From: Klenkia brasiliensis
GTDB lineage: Bacteria; Actinomycetota; Actinomycetes; Mycobacteriales; Geodermatophilaceae
Assembly: GCF_900100695.1 (NCBI RefSeq)
Contig: NZ_FNCF01000002.1
Location: 248,001-312,000, forward strand
DNA length: 64,000 nucleotides
Direction: 5' to 3'
Under the pieces are notes generated by a model. That model was not told where the DNA came from. It made no database searches and was given only the letters and a program-made list of their open reading frames with translations. A program made the position numbers and the translations under genes. This document shows, piece after piece, positions 7,691 through 17,052 of this stretch; within the stretch, counting starts at the first letter, position 1, and every line of letters begins with the position of its first letter.

Positions 7691-9517
7691 ATGGAGACGC
7701 CCGTGACGTCCGTGGCCACCCCCGGTCTGGAGAACGCCCCCACCACCCACTCCCGGCTGCTGGCCTGGGTGGCCGAGATGGCGGAGCTGACCACCCCGGA
7801 CCGCGTGGTGTGGGTGGACGGCAGCGACGAGGAGTGGACCCGGCTCACCGAGCAGCTGGTCGCCGCCGGCACCTTCACCCGGCTGGCCGCCAAGCCCAAC
7901 TCCTTCCTGGCCCAGTCCGACCCCAGCGACGTCGCCCGGGTCGAGGACCGCACCTACATCTGCTCGGTCGACGAGGCCGACGCCGGCCCCACCAACAACT
8001 GGATGGACCCGGCCGAGATGAAGTCGGTCATGACCGAGCTGTACCGCGGCTGCATGCGCGGCCGCACGATGTACGTCATCCCCTTCTGCATGGGCCCCAT
8101 CGACGCCGAGTCGCCGATGTTCGGCGTCGAGCTCACCGACTCCGAGTACGTCGTGGTCTCCATGCGCGTCATGGCCCGCATCGGCACCGCGGCCCTGCAG
8201 GCCCTGGGCGAGGACCGGCCCTTCGTGCCGGCCATGCACTCGCTCGGCGCGCCGCTGGAGCCCGGGCAGGCCGACGTCGCGTGGCCGTGCAGCACCACGA
8301 AGTACATCGTGCAGTTCCCCGAGGAGCGGATGATCTGGTCCTACGGGTCCGGCTACGGCGGCAACGCCCTGCTCGGGAAGAAGTGCTACTCGCTGCGGAT
8401 CGCCTCGGTCATGGCCCGCGACGAGGGCTGGCTCGCCGAGCACATGCTCATCCTCAAGCTGACCAGCCCCGAGAAGAAGGTGCACTACATCGCCGCGGCG
8501 TTCCCCAGCGCCTGCGGGAAGACCAACCTGGCCATGCTCGAGCCGACCATCCCCGGGTGGGAGGTCGAGACCCTGGGCGACGACATCGCCTGGATGCGGT
8601 TCGGCGAGGACGGCCGGCTCTACGCGCTCAACCCCGAGTTCGGCCTGTTCGGCGTCGCGCCGGGCACCGGCTGGGACACCAACCCCAACGCCATGCGCAC
8701 CATCGACCAGGGCAACTCGGTGTTCACCAACGTCGCGCTCACCGACGACGGCGACGTCTGGTGGGAGGGCATGACCGAGGAGCCGCCGGCCCACCTCACC
8801 GACTGGAAGGGCCGCGACTGGACCCCGGACTCCGACGAGCCCTCCAGCCACCCGAACAGCCGGTTCTGCACCCCGATCACCCAGTGCCCGATCTTGGCGC
8901 CGGAGTGGGACGACCCGAAGGGCGTGCCGATCTCGGCGATCCTGTTCGGCGGCCGCCGCAAGACCACCATCCCGCTGGTCACCCAGGCCCGGGACTGGAA
9001 CCACGGCGTGTTCATGGGCGCGACGCTGTCCTCGGAGACCACCGCAGCCGCCACCGGCGCCGTCGGCGTCATCCGCCGCGACCCGTTCGCCATGCTGCCC
9101 TTCATCGGCTACAACGCCGGTGACTACTTCAACCACTGGGTGGAGACCGGCAAGTCCGCCGACGCCACCAAGCTGCCGGCGATCTTCTACGTCAACTGGT
9201 TCCGCCGGGACGCCGACGGCGGCTTCCTCTGGCCGGGCTTCGGCGAGAACTCCCGCGTGCTCAAGTGGGTCGTCGAGCGCCTGGAGGGCACCGCCTCGGC
9301 GGTGGAGACCCCGGTCGGCCACGTGCCCACGCCCGCGTCCCTCGACGTCGAGGGCCTGGGCATGACCGACGAGCAGGTGGAGGCCGCGCTCGCGGTGCGC
9401 CCGGAGGAGTGGCGGGAGGAGATCCCGCAGATCACCGAGTGGTTCGACAAGTTCGGCGACAAGCTGCCCACGACGATGTGGGACGAGCTGGAGATCCTCA
9501 AGAGCCGCCTCGCCTGA
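7691..9517 (+). CDS. pckG: Phosphoenolpyruvate carboxykinase (GTP)
   Basis: 608 residues, the usual length of GTP-dependent PEPCK. It interconverts oxaloacetate and PEP using GTP, the entry to gluconeogenesis. The P-loop with the reactive cysteine reads [12 protein letters not shown] (about residues 270-281). The substrate and metal motifs [11 protein letters not shown] and [12 protein letters not shown] are also present. ATG 7691 gives the standard N-terminus. It is transcribed alone, behind two tandem dyads that point to regulation by carbon source. Confidence 0.96.
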   Translation: METPVTSVATPGLENAPTTHSRLLAWVAEMAELTTPDRVVWVDGSDEEWTRLTEQLVAAGTFTRLAAKPNSFLAQSDPSDVARVEDRTYICSVDEADAGPTNNWMDPAEMKSVMTELYRGCMRGRTMYVIPFCMGPIDAESPMFGVELTDSEYVVVSMRVMARIGTAALQALGEDRPFVPAMHSLGAPLEPGQADVAWPCSTTKYIVQFPEERMIWSYGSGYGGNALLGKKCYSLRIASVMARDEGWLAEHMLILKLTSPEKKVHYIAAAFPSACGKTNLAMLEPTIPGWEVETLGDDIAWMRFGEDGRLYALNPEFGLFGVAPGTGWDTNPNAMRTIDQGNSVFTNVALTDDGDVWWEGMTEEPPAHLTDWKGRDWTPDSDEPSSHPNSRFCTPITQCPILAPEWDDPKGVPISAILFGGRRKTTIPLVTQARDWNHGVFMGATLSSETTAAATGAVGVIRRDPFAMLPFIGYNAGDYFNHWVETGKSADATKLPAIFYVNWFRRDADGGFLWPGFGENSRVLKWVVERLEGTASAVETPVGHVPTPASLDVEGLGMTDEQVEAALAVRPEEWREEIPQITEWFDKFGDKLPTTMWDELEILKSRLA

Positions 9518-9544
9518 CCCGGGCGGTCCCAGTAGGTTCCGTGC

Positions 9545-10069
9545 ATGCGGCACCTGTTCGGGATCGTGCTGGGCGCCGTCCTCGTCGCGGTCGCCTCCGC
9601 CGTCCTGCTGTTCGGGGTCGGCGAGGTGGCCGGGCGGGACGGCGGGACGAGCACCACGGGGCTGGTGCTCGTCACCGCGGCCGGGGTGCTGTTCGGCCTG
9701 CTGGCCGCGCTGCGCCGGATGTCCCCGCTGGCCCCGCTGGTCGGCGGGCTCGCCCTGCTCGCCGCCGGCGTGGGTGCCTGGGTGCGACCGGCCTTCTACG
9801 CCGGCGTGGACACCGGCGTCGACCAGCTGCAGGTGGGTCTGCCCGCCGGCCTGCAGGGCGGCACCGCGCTGCTGCTCGGGGCCCTGCTCGTCGTCGTCGG
9901 CCTGCTGCCCGGCGGCCGGCGGCGGGCCCGACGGGACGACGACGAGGACGACGACGGGTTCACCGCCGTACCCGACGGTCAGCCGCAGGCCTGGCGCTCG
10001 CCGGAGGCCGGTACGAACGCCTACCCGCGGGCCGAGCCCTACCAGCGTCCGCCGCTGCCGCCGTCCTGA
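9545..10069 (+). CDS. Membrane protein of unknown function
   Basis: 174 residues with four predicted helices (about 3-25, 38-57, 63-82 and 104-124), followed by a polar tail with a DDDEDDD patch and proline-rich end. The layout suggests a small integral membrane protein with a cytoplasmic C-terminal tail. No family was recognised. It follows pckG by 27 bases and precedes the MFS gene by 80. Confidence 0.7.
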   Translation: MRHLFGIVLGAVLVAVASAVLLFGVGEVAGRDGGTSTTGLVLVTAAGVLFGLLAALRRMSPLAPLVGGLALLAAGVGAWVRPAFYAGVDTGVDQLQVGLPAGLQGGTALLLGALLVVVGLLPGGRRRARRDDDEDDDGFTAVPDGQPQAWRSPEAGTNAYPRAEPYQRPPLPPS

Positions 10070-10149
10070 CCCTCGTGCGGGCACCGGGCCCGCGCGGCGG
10101 TTAGCGTCGGGGCCCGCACACCGCCGACCCCGCCGGAGGCCACCTCCCC

Positions 10150-11364
10150 GTGCCCAACCCGTACCTGCACGTGCTGCGCACGCCGCACGTGCTGCCGATG
10201 GTGGCGGCGGCGTTCATCGGGCGTCTGCCGCTGTCGATGATCGGGCTGGGCAGCGTGCTGCTGGTCCAGGACTACACCGGCTCCTACGGCCTGGGCGGCG
10301 GCGTGGCCGCGGCCGGGGCGGTGGCCACCGCGATCAGCGGACCGGTGCTGGGCCGGCTGGCCGACACCGTCGGCCAGCGGCGGGTGCTGCTGCCGGTGCT
10401 CGCGGTGTTCGTGCTGGCCGGGTTCGGGTTCCTGTTCTCCGTGCGCGAGGGCTGGCCGCTGTGGCTGGTGTTCGCCACCGCCGCCCTGGCGGGGGCCTGC
10501 ATCCCGCCGGTCGGGTCGATGATCCGGGTCCGCTGGACCCACCTGCTGCGCGGCACGCCGCGGCTGCCCACCGCCCTGGCCATGGAGTCGGTGGTCGACG
10601 AGTTCGTCTTCATCGTCGGCCCGGTGCTGGTCACCTTCCTGTCCACCACCGGGCACACCACCTCGGGCGTGGTCACCGCCTTCACCCTCGCCGTCGTCGG
10701 CAGCCTGGCCTTCGCCGCGCAGGGCCGCACCGAGCCCCCGGCGCACGGGCACGAGGCCCGGCAGGGCCCCTCGGCGATGCGCACGCCCGGGCTGCGGGTG
10801 CTGTTCGTCGTCGGGCTGGCGGTCGGCACGATGCTGGGCACGCTGGAGATCGCGCTGGTGGCCTTCGCCGACCAGGTCGGCGCCAAGCCCTACTCGGGCG
10901 TGCTCATCGCCGCGCTGGCCGTCGGCTCGATGGTGTCGGGCATCGGCTGGGGCACCGTGCACTTCCGGTCCCCGGTGCGCCGGCGGCTGCTCGTGGTGCT
11001 GGCGGTCTTCGTCGTGACCAGCCTGCCGCTGGTGGTCGTCGGCGACCTCTGGCTGATGATCCCGTTCGTCGTGCTCGCCGGGCTGGCGGTGTCCCCGTCG
11101 CTGATCAGCGCCTTCACCCTGGCCGAGGTGCTGGTCCCGAGGTCGGCGGTGACCGAGGCCTTCACCTGGATCGGCACCGCGCTGGCGATCGGGGTCGCGC
11201 TGGGGGCCTCGGTGTCGGGCAAGGTGGTGGACGTGGTCGGCGCCAACGCCGCGTTCCTGGTCGCGACCACCGCGGCGGCCGGCGCCGGCGTCGTGGTGGC
11301 CCTCTTCCAGCGGCTGTTGGTCGTCCCTGCCGAGCACGCCGGGGACCCCGCGCTCGCCCGCTGA
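10150..11364 (+). CDS. Major facilitator superfamily transporter
   Basis: 404 residues with twelve hydrophobic segments. The loop between helices 2 and 3 carries GRLADTVGQRR, the MFS motif A (G-x-L-a-D-r-x-G-r-r), and its symmetric echo is weaker. Such 12-helix transporters of the YbfB/MdtG type usually export drugs or metabolites by proton antiport. The substrate is not evident. The start is GTG 10150. Confidence 0.85.
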   Translation: MPNPYLHVLRTPHVLPMVAAAFIGRLPLSMIGLGSVLLVQDYTGSYGLGGGVAAAGAVATAISGPVLGRLADTVGQRRVLLPVLAVFVLAGFGFLFSVREGWPLWLVFATAALAGACIPPVGSMIRVRWTHLLRGTPRLPTALAMESVVDEFVFIVGPVLVTFLSTTGHTTSGVVTAFTLAVVGSLAFAAQGRTEPPAHGHEARQGPSAMRTPGLRVLFVVGLAVGTMLGTLEIALVAFADQVGAKPYSGVLIAALAVGSMVSGIGWGTVHFRSPVRRRLLVVLAVFVVTSLPLVVVGDLWLMIPFVVLAGLAVSPSLISAFTLAEVLVPRSAVTEAFTWIGTALAIGVALGASVSGKVVDVVGANAAFLVATTAAAGAGVVVALFQRLLVVPAEHAGDPALAR

Positions 11365-11396
11365 GAGAAAGTGCACCAATCCGGTGTGGTTGGTTG

Positions 11397-11413
11397 CACC
11401 GGGGAGCCCGGTG
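11397..11413 (+). terminator. Short hairpin after the MFS gene
   Basis: CACCGGG-GAG-CCCGGTG, a perfect 7-bp stem with a three-base loop, lies 33 bases after the MFS stop and 17 bases before the leader peptide start. It could end the MFS transcript or belong to the promoter region of the next unit. Confidence 0.4.
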
Positions 11414-11429
11414 TGGTGTCCTCTTCCGC

Positions 11430-11510
11430 GTGACGTACTCGCTCGAGCTGCACCGGAGGTCCGCCGTGGACCTGCTGCGTGTCGCCAGCGCGCTGTGTCC
11501 GGGCTGCTGA
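11430..11510 (+). CDS. Cysteine-containing leader peptide upstream of cysteine dioxygenase
   Basis: A 26-codon frame from GTG 11430 ends VDLLRVASALCPGC, with two Cys codons (TGT, TGC) just before the stop. Actinobacterial leader peptides of this pattern (R-x-x-V-D-L-x-R-V-A-S-A-x-C) are known before sulfur genes, and Cys-codon attenuation has been shown in mycobacteria. A 6-bp stem GGGCTG/CAGCCC (11501-11506 with 11519-11524) overlaps the stop, so a ribosome paused at the Cys codons would mask it. The dioxygenase start is 79 bases downstream. Confidence 0.7.
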   Translation: MTYSLELHRRSAVDLLRVASALCPGC

Positions 11511-11589
11511 CCACACCCCAGCCCCGACCCCCGTCACCCCGCCGCGCGGACCCCTGCGTCCCGCCGCGCCCCCTCCTGGAGACACCCCC

Positions 11590-12135
11590 GTGACCAGCAC
11601 CGTGCTGCCCACCGCCCTGACCACCCCCGCCGAGGCCCCCGCCGGCGCCGCCGCCCTGGCCGTGGCCCTCGCCATCCGCACCGACCTGTGGGCCGACCGG
11701 GTCGAGTACCGCGAGGAGTCCCGCTGGACCTCGCTGCTCGAGCCCGCCGACGTCGCCCACGCCCTGGACGCCTCGCTGCACGCCGAGCTGCACGACGCGC
11801 AGATCTGGCTGCTGTCCTGGCTGCCCGGCCAGGGCACCCCGCTGCACGACCACGGCGCCTCCGCCGGGGCCTTCGCCGTCGCCCGCGGCACGCTGACCGA
11901 GCGGGTCGTCGCCCGCGGCACCGGCCCGACCGCCCGGCAGAGCACCGCCGACCTGGTCGCCGGCCGGGTGCGCTTCTTCGGCGCGCACTACGTGCACCAG
12001 GTGGTCAACACCCTGCACGAGCCGGCGGTGAGCGTGCACGTCTACGCCCCCCGGCTCACGCTGATGAACACCTACCGGGTCGACGGCGGCCAGCTGGTCC
12101 GCACCGGCACCGAGCGCGCCGGGGTGGACTGGTGA
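11590..12135 (+). CDS. Cysteine dioxygenase-type cupin protein
   Basis: 181 residues, a cupin with iron ligands His86 and His88 in LHDHGAS and probably His136 in GAHYVHQV. Cysteine dioxygenase oxidises L-cysteine to cysteine sulfinate with O2, disposing of excess thiol. The preceding leader peptide tracks Cys, and the overlapping rhodanese gene handles sulfane sulfur, both supporting a cysteine substrate. The start is GTG 11590. Related cupins can use 3-mercaptopropionate instead, so the substrate is likely rather than certain. Confidence 0.82.
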   Translation: MTSTVLPTALTTPAEAPAGAAALAVALAIRTDLWADRVEYREESRWTSLLEPADVAHALDASLHAELHDAQIWLLSWLPGQGTPLHDHGASAGAFAVARGTLTERVVARGTGPTARQSTADLVAGRVRFFGAHYVHQVVNTLHEPAVSVHVYAPRLTLMNTYRVDGGQLVRTGTERAGVDW

Positions 12136-12566
12136 CCGCCCTCCTCGAGCCCGCCCGCACCCGCCCGGCCGGCGCGGTCTCGGTCGACGACCTGCTCGCC
12201 GCCGCGCGGGCCCGCATCGACCGGGTGACCCCGCTGCAGGCCGCGGCCCGCGTCGCCGCCGGCGGCCTGCTGGTGGACATCCGCCCTGCGGCCCAGCGTC
12301 ATCGCGAGGGCTGGGTGGCCGGCGCGCTGGTCGTCGAGCGCAACGTGCTGGAGTGGCGCTTCGACCCGGCCAGCGACGCCCGGCTGCCCGAGGCCACCGG
12401 CTACGACGTCGACGTCGTCGTGCTCTGCTCGGAGGGCTACACCTCCAGCCTGGCCGCGGACGCGCTGCGCTCGATCGGGCTCTCCACCGCCACCGACGTG
12501 GTCGGCGGTTTCCACGCCTGGGTGGCCGCCGGACTGCCGTACGTCCGTGGGCACGGGGTGTCCTGA
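12132..12566 (+). CDS. Rhodanese-like sulfurtransferase
   Basis: 144 residues with one rhodanese domain. The active loop is CSEGYTS with Cys99, and the flanking strands LLVDIRPAAQRHREG and VVGGFHAWVAAGLP are the usual rhodanese landmarks. It should carry a persulfide and pass sulfur to cyanide, thiols or another acceptor. Its GTG overlaps the stop of the dioxygenase gene by four bases, so the two are co-translated and likely form a cysteine and sulfane-sulfur disposal unit. Confidence 0.85.
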   Translation: MTALLEPARTRPAGAVSVDDLLAAARARIDRVTPLQAAARVAAGGLLVDIRPAAQRHREGWVAGALVVERNVLEWRFDPASDARLPEATGYDVDVVVLCSEGYTSSLAADALRSIGLSTATDVVGGFHAWVAAGLPYVRGHGVS

Positions 12567-12651
12567 CCCACGGTGAGCAGCTGACCCCTCGTGCGGGGGA
12601 GATCACCGGTTCGGGCTGCAGTTCCGGACGACGTCGTTCGACAATGCGTCC

Positions 12652-13467
12652 GTGACGACCTCGAGCCTGGTGGGCGCCCTGCGCGGTGCGCTGGCCGGCG
12701 TGCCCGGCAACGGGTCGCTCGAGGTCCACTTCCAGCCGGTCGTGGGCATCGCCGACGGTGACCCGCTGGGTGCCGAGGCGCTGGTGCGCTGGTGCCACCC
12801 CCGGCTCGGCCTGCTGCCGCCGGACACCTTCGTGCCGGTGGCGGAGCGCGCGGGCCTGGGCCGGCGTCTGGACGCCGCCGTGCTCCAGCTGGCCCTGGGC
12901 CAGCTGGCGGCCTGGGACGCCGCGGGCATCCGGGTGCACCGGGTGGGCGTCAACCTCGGCCGCACCAGCCTGCACTCGCCCGAGCTGGTCGGCACCGTGC
13001 AGCGGGCCTGCGAGCGGGCCGGGGTGCTCCCCGACCGGTTGATGCTGGAGGTCGTGGAGCACGACGAGCTGACCCTGACCCCGGCCCGGCTGGCTGCGGT
13101 GCAGGCCCTGGCCGACGCCGACATCACGCTCGCCCTCGACGACTTCGGCGCCGGCCACGCCGGGGTGGGCCTGCTCGGGCGGCTGCCGTTCGGCGTGCTG
13201 AAGGCCGACCGCTCGCTGCTGCCGGGCCCGCACCGCACCGCCGCCGCGCAGGCCCCCGACGCCCGCCGGGTGCTCGCCGGGGTGGTCGCGCTGGCCGCCG
13301 CGGTCGGGGTCGAGGTCACCGCCGAGGGCGTCGAGACCCCGGCGCACCGCGAGCTGGTGGCCGAGCTCGGCGTCCCGCACGCCCAGGGCTGGCTGTACTC
13401 CCGCGCGCTGCCCGCCCCCGCCTTCGCCGCGTGGTGGCGGCAGCGGGTGTCCGCGCTCGCCGCCTGA
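12652..13467 (+). CDS. EAL-domain protein, probable c-di-GMP phosphodiesterase
   Basis: 271 residues, a stand-alone EAL domain with no sensor module. The signature reads GAEALVRW, the metal-binding region DDFGAGHAG, and the loop AEGVETPAH contains the essential Glu. These are the residues needed for hydrolysing cyclic di-GMP to pGpG, so activity is plausible. It has no transmembrane segment and is probably cytosolic. The start is GTG 12652. Confidence 0.87.
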   Translation: MTTSSLVGALRGALAGVPGNGSLEVHFQPVVGIADGDPLGAEALVRWCHPRLGLLPPDTFVPVAERAGLGRRLDAAVLQLALGQLAAWDAAGIRVHRVGVNLGRTSLHSPELVGTVQRACERAGVLPDRLMLEVVEHDELTLTPARLAAVQALADADITLALDDFGAGHAGVGLLGRLPFGVLKADRSLLPGPHRTAAAQAPDARRVLAGVVALAAAVGVEVTAEGVETPAHRELVAELGVPHAQGWLYSRALPAPAFAAWWRQRVSALAA

Positions 13468-13477
13468 CCCTGGCAGG

Positions 13478-14146
13478 GTGGGCCCGGTGACCCGGTCCCG
13501 GCCCGCCGCCGGGGGCGGCCGGCTCGTGCTGGTGCCCCCCGCCCGCGTGGAGCGCTGGCTGGACAACGCCGCCGCCCGGCACGGGTCCTTCACCGACGTC
13601 CGTCCCGACGCCGACGGGGTGACCGTGACCTGCGCGGACGGCGCGGAGCTCCGCCTGGCGCCGCCCTTCGGGTGGACCGGTCCCGGCCCGGCCGCGCTGA
13701 CCCGGCTGGGCACCGCGGCCCGCTCCGCGCACCGGGTCGCGGTGCTGCTGGTGCGGCGCGGCCGGTGGGCGGTGGGCGTCTTCGACGGCGGCGACCTGGT
13801 GGTGTCGAAGGTGGACGCCCGGCAGGTGCAGGGCCGCACCGCGGCGGGCGGGTGGTCCCAGCAGCGCTTCGCCCGGCGCCGGGCGAACCAGACCGATGCC
13901 GTGGTGGAGCACGCGGTGGAGACCGCCGTCCGGGTGCTGCTGCCGCACGCCGGGTCCTGCGCGGCCCTGGCCACCGGCGGCGACCGGGGCCTGGTGGACG
14001 ACGTCCTGGCCGACCGCCGGCTCGCGCCGCTGGCGGCGCTGCGCCGGCTGGAGCCGGTGGAGGTGGGGGAGCCCACCAAGCAGGAGCTGCTGACCACCCC
14101 CGACCGTTTCCGCGCCGTCCGGGTGGTGGTCACCGACCCGGGCTGA
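13478..14146 (+). CDS. acVLRF1-type release factor / peptidyl-tRNA hydrolase
   Basis: 222 residues with the eRF1-like central core. The run GRTAAGGWSQQRFARRR corresponds to the GGQ-like catalytic loop of Vms1/VLRF1 proteins, which release nascent chains from peptidyl-tRNA on stalled 60S or 50S subunits. Actinobacterial single-domain members form the acVLRF1 group. It should act in ribosome rescue in the cytoplasm. The GTG at 13478 starts 10 bases after the EAL stop; GTG 13487 is an alternative. No other ribosome-rescue gene is adjacent. Confidence 0.8.
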   Translation: MGPVTRSRPAAGGGRLVLVPPARVERWLDNAAARHGSFTDVRPDADGVTVTCADGAELRLAPPFGWTGPGPAALTRLGTAARSAHRVAVLLVRRGRWAVGVFDGGDLVVSKVDARQVQGRTAAGGWSQQRFARRRANQTDAVVEHAVETAVRVLLPHAGSCAALATGGDRGLVDDVLADRRLAPLAALRRLEPVEVGEPTKQELLTTPDRFRAVRVVVTDPG

Positions 14147-14242
14147 GGTCACAGCGAGACCGTCGGGTCCTGGAGTGGATTCGGCCTCCGACCTGCCGAT
14201 CCTCCACCCGGGTCCGGTGGTCGGGCGGCGGAGGAGGTCGGG

Positions 14243-15694
14243 GTGGCGCGCAACGCAACGGTGGCGGCGGGTGCTCCCCTGCTCGTGGGCGCGGCGGTGG
14301 TGCTCGGCGCCCCGACCTGGCTGGTGCTGTCCGCGGCCGGGCTGCTGGCCCTCCTGGTCGTGGCCGCCGTCCGGGCCCCGGCCGGTCCCGTGGCCGGCCC
14401 CGATGACCTCGCCCGGGCGCTGTCCCGCGGTGACCTGACCGCGGCGGGCGGGTCGTCGCTGGACGACGCGGTCGGCGAGCTGGGGGAGCGGCTGCGGCCG
14501 CTGGCCGCCGAGGCGGAGCTGCTGGGCGTGGCCGGGCAGATCATGGCCGACGCCGGCAGCACCATCGCCGCCGGGACGCGGGAGACCTCCGCCGCCGCGG
14601 CGGACATCACCGGGTCCGCCCACCAGGTGTCGGCCAAGGTCGGCGCGATGGCCGCGGCCGGCGAGCAGATGCAGGCCGCGATCGGCGAGATCGCGCGCAA
14701 CGCCCAGGAGGCGGCCGGCGCCGCGACGGTCGGCGTGCAGGCGGTGGCCCGGGCGGCGGACCTGATGGTCGCCCTCGACCGCTCCAGCGTGAGCATCGGC
14801 GACGTCGTGAAGACCATCTCCGCCATCGCCGAGCAGACCAACCTGCTGGCGCTCAACGCCACCATCGAGGCGGCCCGGGCCGGCGACGCGGGCAAGGGCT
14901 TCGCCGTGGTGGCCACCGAGGTCAAGGACCTGGCCCAGGAGTCGGCCCGGGCGACCGAGCGGATCGCCGCGACCGTCGAGCGGATCCGCCAGGAGTCCTC
15001 GGCGGCGGCCGACGCGGTCGCCGAGGTGCGCGAGGTGGTGGCGCGGATGAGCGAGTACCAGCAGTCCATCGCCACCGCCGTGGAGGAGCAGACGGCGACG
15101 ACGGGCGAGCTGACCTCGGCGACGTCGGCGGTGTCGGTGGAGACCGCCACCATCGTGTCGGCCATCGAGACCATCGCCGGCCACGCGGCCGGTGCGTCGG
15201 TGCAGGCCGGCCGCAACGAGGCCGCCGTGCACGAGCTGCAGCGGATCACCCAGCGGGTCGACCGGGTGCTGGGCGGCATCCGGCTGCGCGAGGCCCCCGT
15301 CGAGCCGGGCACCTGGCGGATGACGTGGGACCACGCCGCGCGCCGGCTGGACTTCGTGCAGTCGGGCAGCTTCACCCTCGAGCAGATGCGCGCCTTCGAG
15401 CGGGACTTCCGCACCGCGCTGGCCGACCCGCCCGCCCAGTTCATGATCCTCGCCGACATGCGCGCGATGGCCCCGTCGCCGCCGGACGTGCAGGCGGTCC
15501 AGGAGGCCACCATGGGGCTGGCCTTCGAGAAGGGCATGGCGTTCTCGGTCGGGGTGCTGGACAACCCCCTGCTGGCGATGCAGATGCAGCGCTCGACCGA
15601 GGCCAGCGGCGCGCCCATCGACTGGGCCAGCTCGGTCGAGGAGGCCATGCGCCTGTTCGGCGCTCACCGGGCGGCCCACCCGATCAGGGGCTGA
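14243..15694 (+). CDS. Methyl-accepting chemotaxis protein with extra C-terminal domain
   Basis: 483 residues. Two membrane helices (about 3-20 and 24-44) are joined by a very short loop, so there is no periplasmic sensor domain. The signalling coiled coil holds the conserved hairpin tip around [18 protein letters not shown]. After residue 350 an extra domain of about 130 residues follows, resembling a SpoIIAA/STAS-like fold ([26 protein letters not shown]). It probably senses a cytoplasmic or membrane state rather than an external ligand. No che genes are in the window. Confidence 0.85.
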   Translation: MARNATVAAGAPLLVGAAVVLGAPTWLVLSAAGLLALLVVAAVRAPAGPVAGPDDLARALSRGDLTAAGGSSLDDAVGELGERLRPLAAEAELLGVAGQIMADAGSTIAAGTRETSAAAADITGSAHQVSAKVGAMAAAGEQMQAAIGEIARNAQEAAGAATVGVQAVARAADLMVALDRSSVSIGDVVKTISAIAEQTNLLALNATIEAARAGDAGKGFAVVATEVKDLAQESARATERIAATVERIRQESSAAADAVAEVREVVARMSEYQQSIATAVEEQTATTGELTSATSAVSVETATIVSAIETIAGHAAGASVQAGRNEAAVHELQRITQRVDRVLGGIRLREAPVEPGTWRMTWDHAARRLDFVQSGSFTLEQMRAFERDFRTALADPPAQFMILADMRAMAPSPPDVQAVQEATMGLAFEKGMAFSVGVLDNPLLAMQMQRSTEASGAPIDWASSVEEAMRLFGAHRAAHPIRG

Positions 15695-15709
15695 GCGGGC
15701 CGCCCGGTG
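15665..15709. terminator. Bidirectional terminator between the chemoreceptor and thiolase genes
   Basis: CACCGGGCGGCCC (15665-15677) pairs perfectly with 15697-15709 around a 19-base loop. The stem begins inside the last codons of the chemoreceptor gene and ends three bases before the thiolase stop. Confidence 0.55.
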
Positions 15710-15711
15710 GG

Positions 15712-16854
15712 TCAGAGCAGCTCGAGGATGGTGGCGTTGGCCTGGCCGCCGCCCTCGCACATGGTCTGCAGGCCGTAGCGGATCCCGTTGTCGCGCATGT
15801 GGTGGACCATCGTGGTCATGATGCGGGCGCCCGAGGCGCCCAGCGGGTGACCCAGGGCGATGGCCCCGCCGACCGGGTTGAGCGCCTTCTCGTCGGCGCC
15901 GATGTCGGCCAGCCAGGCCAGCGGGACCGAGGCGAAGGCCTCGTTGACCTCGAAGACGCCGATCTCGTCCAGCCGCAGGCCGGAGCGGTCGAGCACCTTC
16001 TTGGTGGCCGGGATCGGCGCGGTCAGCATGATCACCGGGTCGTCGGCGGCCAGCGCCACGCTGTGCACCCGGGCGATCGGGGTCATGCCCAGCTCGGTGG
16101 CCTTCTCGCCGGTCATCATCAGCAGCGCGGCCGAGCCGTCGGAGATCTGGCTGGCGTTGCCGGCGCTGACCACGCCGTCGGCCTGGAACGGGGTCTTCAG
16201 CCCGGCGAGGGCCTCGACGGTGCCGCCGCGGCGGACGCCCTCGTCGGCGCCCACCCGGCCCTCGGGGGCGTCGACCGGGGCGAGCTGGGCGTCGAAGCGG
16301 CCCTCGTCCTGGGCGGCCGCGGCGCGCTCGTGCGAGCGGAGGGCGAACTCGTCGAGCTGGGTGCGCGAGAGGCCCCACCGCTGGGCGATCATCTCGGCGC
16401 CGATGCCCTGGTTGGGGGAGACCCCGTCGTAGCGCTCCTGGAACCGCGGGCCCATCGGGTCCTGGTTGCCCCGCGAGGAGCCCATGGGCACCCGGGACAT
16501 CGACTCGATGCCGCCGGCGACGACGACGTCGTAGTGCCCGGCCACGAGGCCGGCCGCGGCGAAGTGCACGGCCTGCTGGGAGGAGCCGCACTGCCGGTCG
16601 ACGGTGGTGCCGGGGACCGACTCGGGCCAGCCCGCGGCGAGCACCGCGGTGCGGGCGATGTCGAAGGTCTGCTCGCCGCTCTGGGAGACGCAGCCCCACA
16701 CCACGTCGTCGACCAGGGCGGGGTCGAGGCCGGCGCGGCCCACGAGGCTCTGCAGCACGTGCGCGGACAGGTCGGCGGGGTGGACGCCGGACAGGCCGCC
16801 GTTCCGCTTGCCGACGGGGGTGCGCACGGCCTCGACGATGACTGCGTCGCGCAT
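15712..16854 (-). CDS. Acetyl-CoA C-acyltransferase (thiolase)
   Basis: 380 residues with the nucleophilic Cys89 in DRQCGSSQQAVH, the GHP motif in AIALGHPLGASGAR and the second Cys in MCEGGGQANA. It carries out thiolytic cleavage or condensation of acyl-CoAs in beta-oxidation or related pathways. The sequence looks like the steroid/fatty-acid branch annotated as acetyl-CoA acetyltransferase in actinobacteria; exact chain length is uncertain. The ATG is at 16854. It is transcribed alone. Confidence 0.9.
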   Translation of the reverse strand: MRDAVIVEAVRTPVGKRNGGLSGVHPADLSAHVLQSLVGRAGLDPALVDDVVWGCVSQSGEQTFDIARTAVLAAGWPESVPGTTVDRQCGSSQQAVHFAAAGLVAGHYDVVVAGGIESMSRVPMGSSRGNQDPMGPRFQERYDGVSPNQGIGAEMIAQRWGLSRTQLDEFALRSHERAAAAQDEGRFDAQLAPVDAPEGRVGADEGVRRGGTVEALAGLKTPFQADGVVSAGNASQISDGSAALLMMTGEKATELGMTPIARVHSVALAADDPVIMLTAPIPATKKVLDRSGLRLDEIGVFEVNEAFASVPLAWLADIGADEKALNPVGGAIALGHPLGASGARIMTTMVHHMRDNGIRYGLQTMCEGGGQANATILELL

Positions 16855-17052
16855 CCGGCGACTCCTCTCGTGGAGCGCCGGCTCCGCTGCCGGCGCTGGA
16901 ACGGTCAGGCCTGACTGTAGACCCGCCCCGGCGCACCGTCACCCACCCCGACCTGTGCGGTCGCCGTCATCCGGTCGGTACCTCGGCATCACAGGGACGG
17001 CACACCAGTTGCACAGGATCGGGTTGCCCACGACCCGACCCGGAGGAGTCCC

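Noticed and set aside
10039-14133. Very long minus-strand frame opposite the MFS, cysteine dioxygenase, EAL and release-factor genes
   Set aside because: It is antisense to five genes with clear domains, and its translation is low-complexity Arg/Gly/Pro/Ala.
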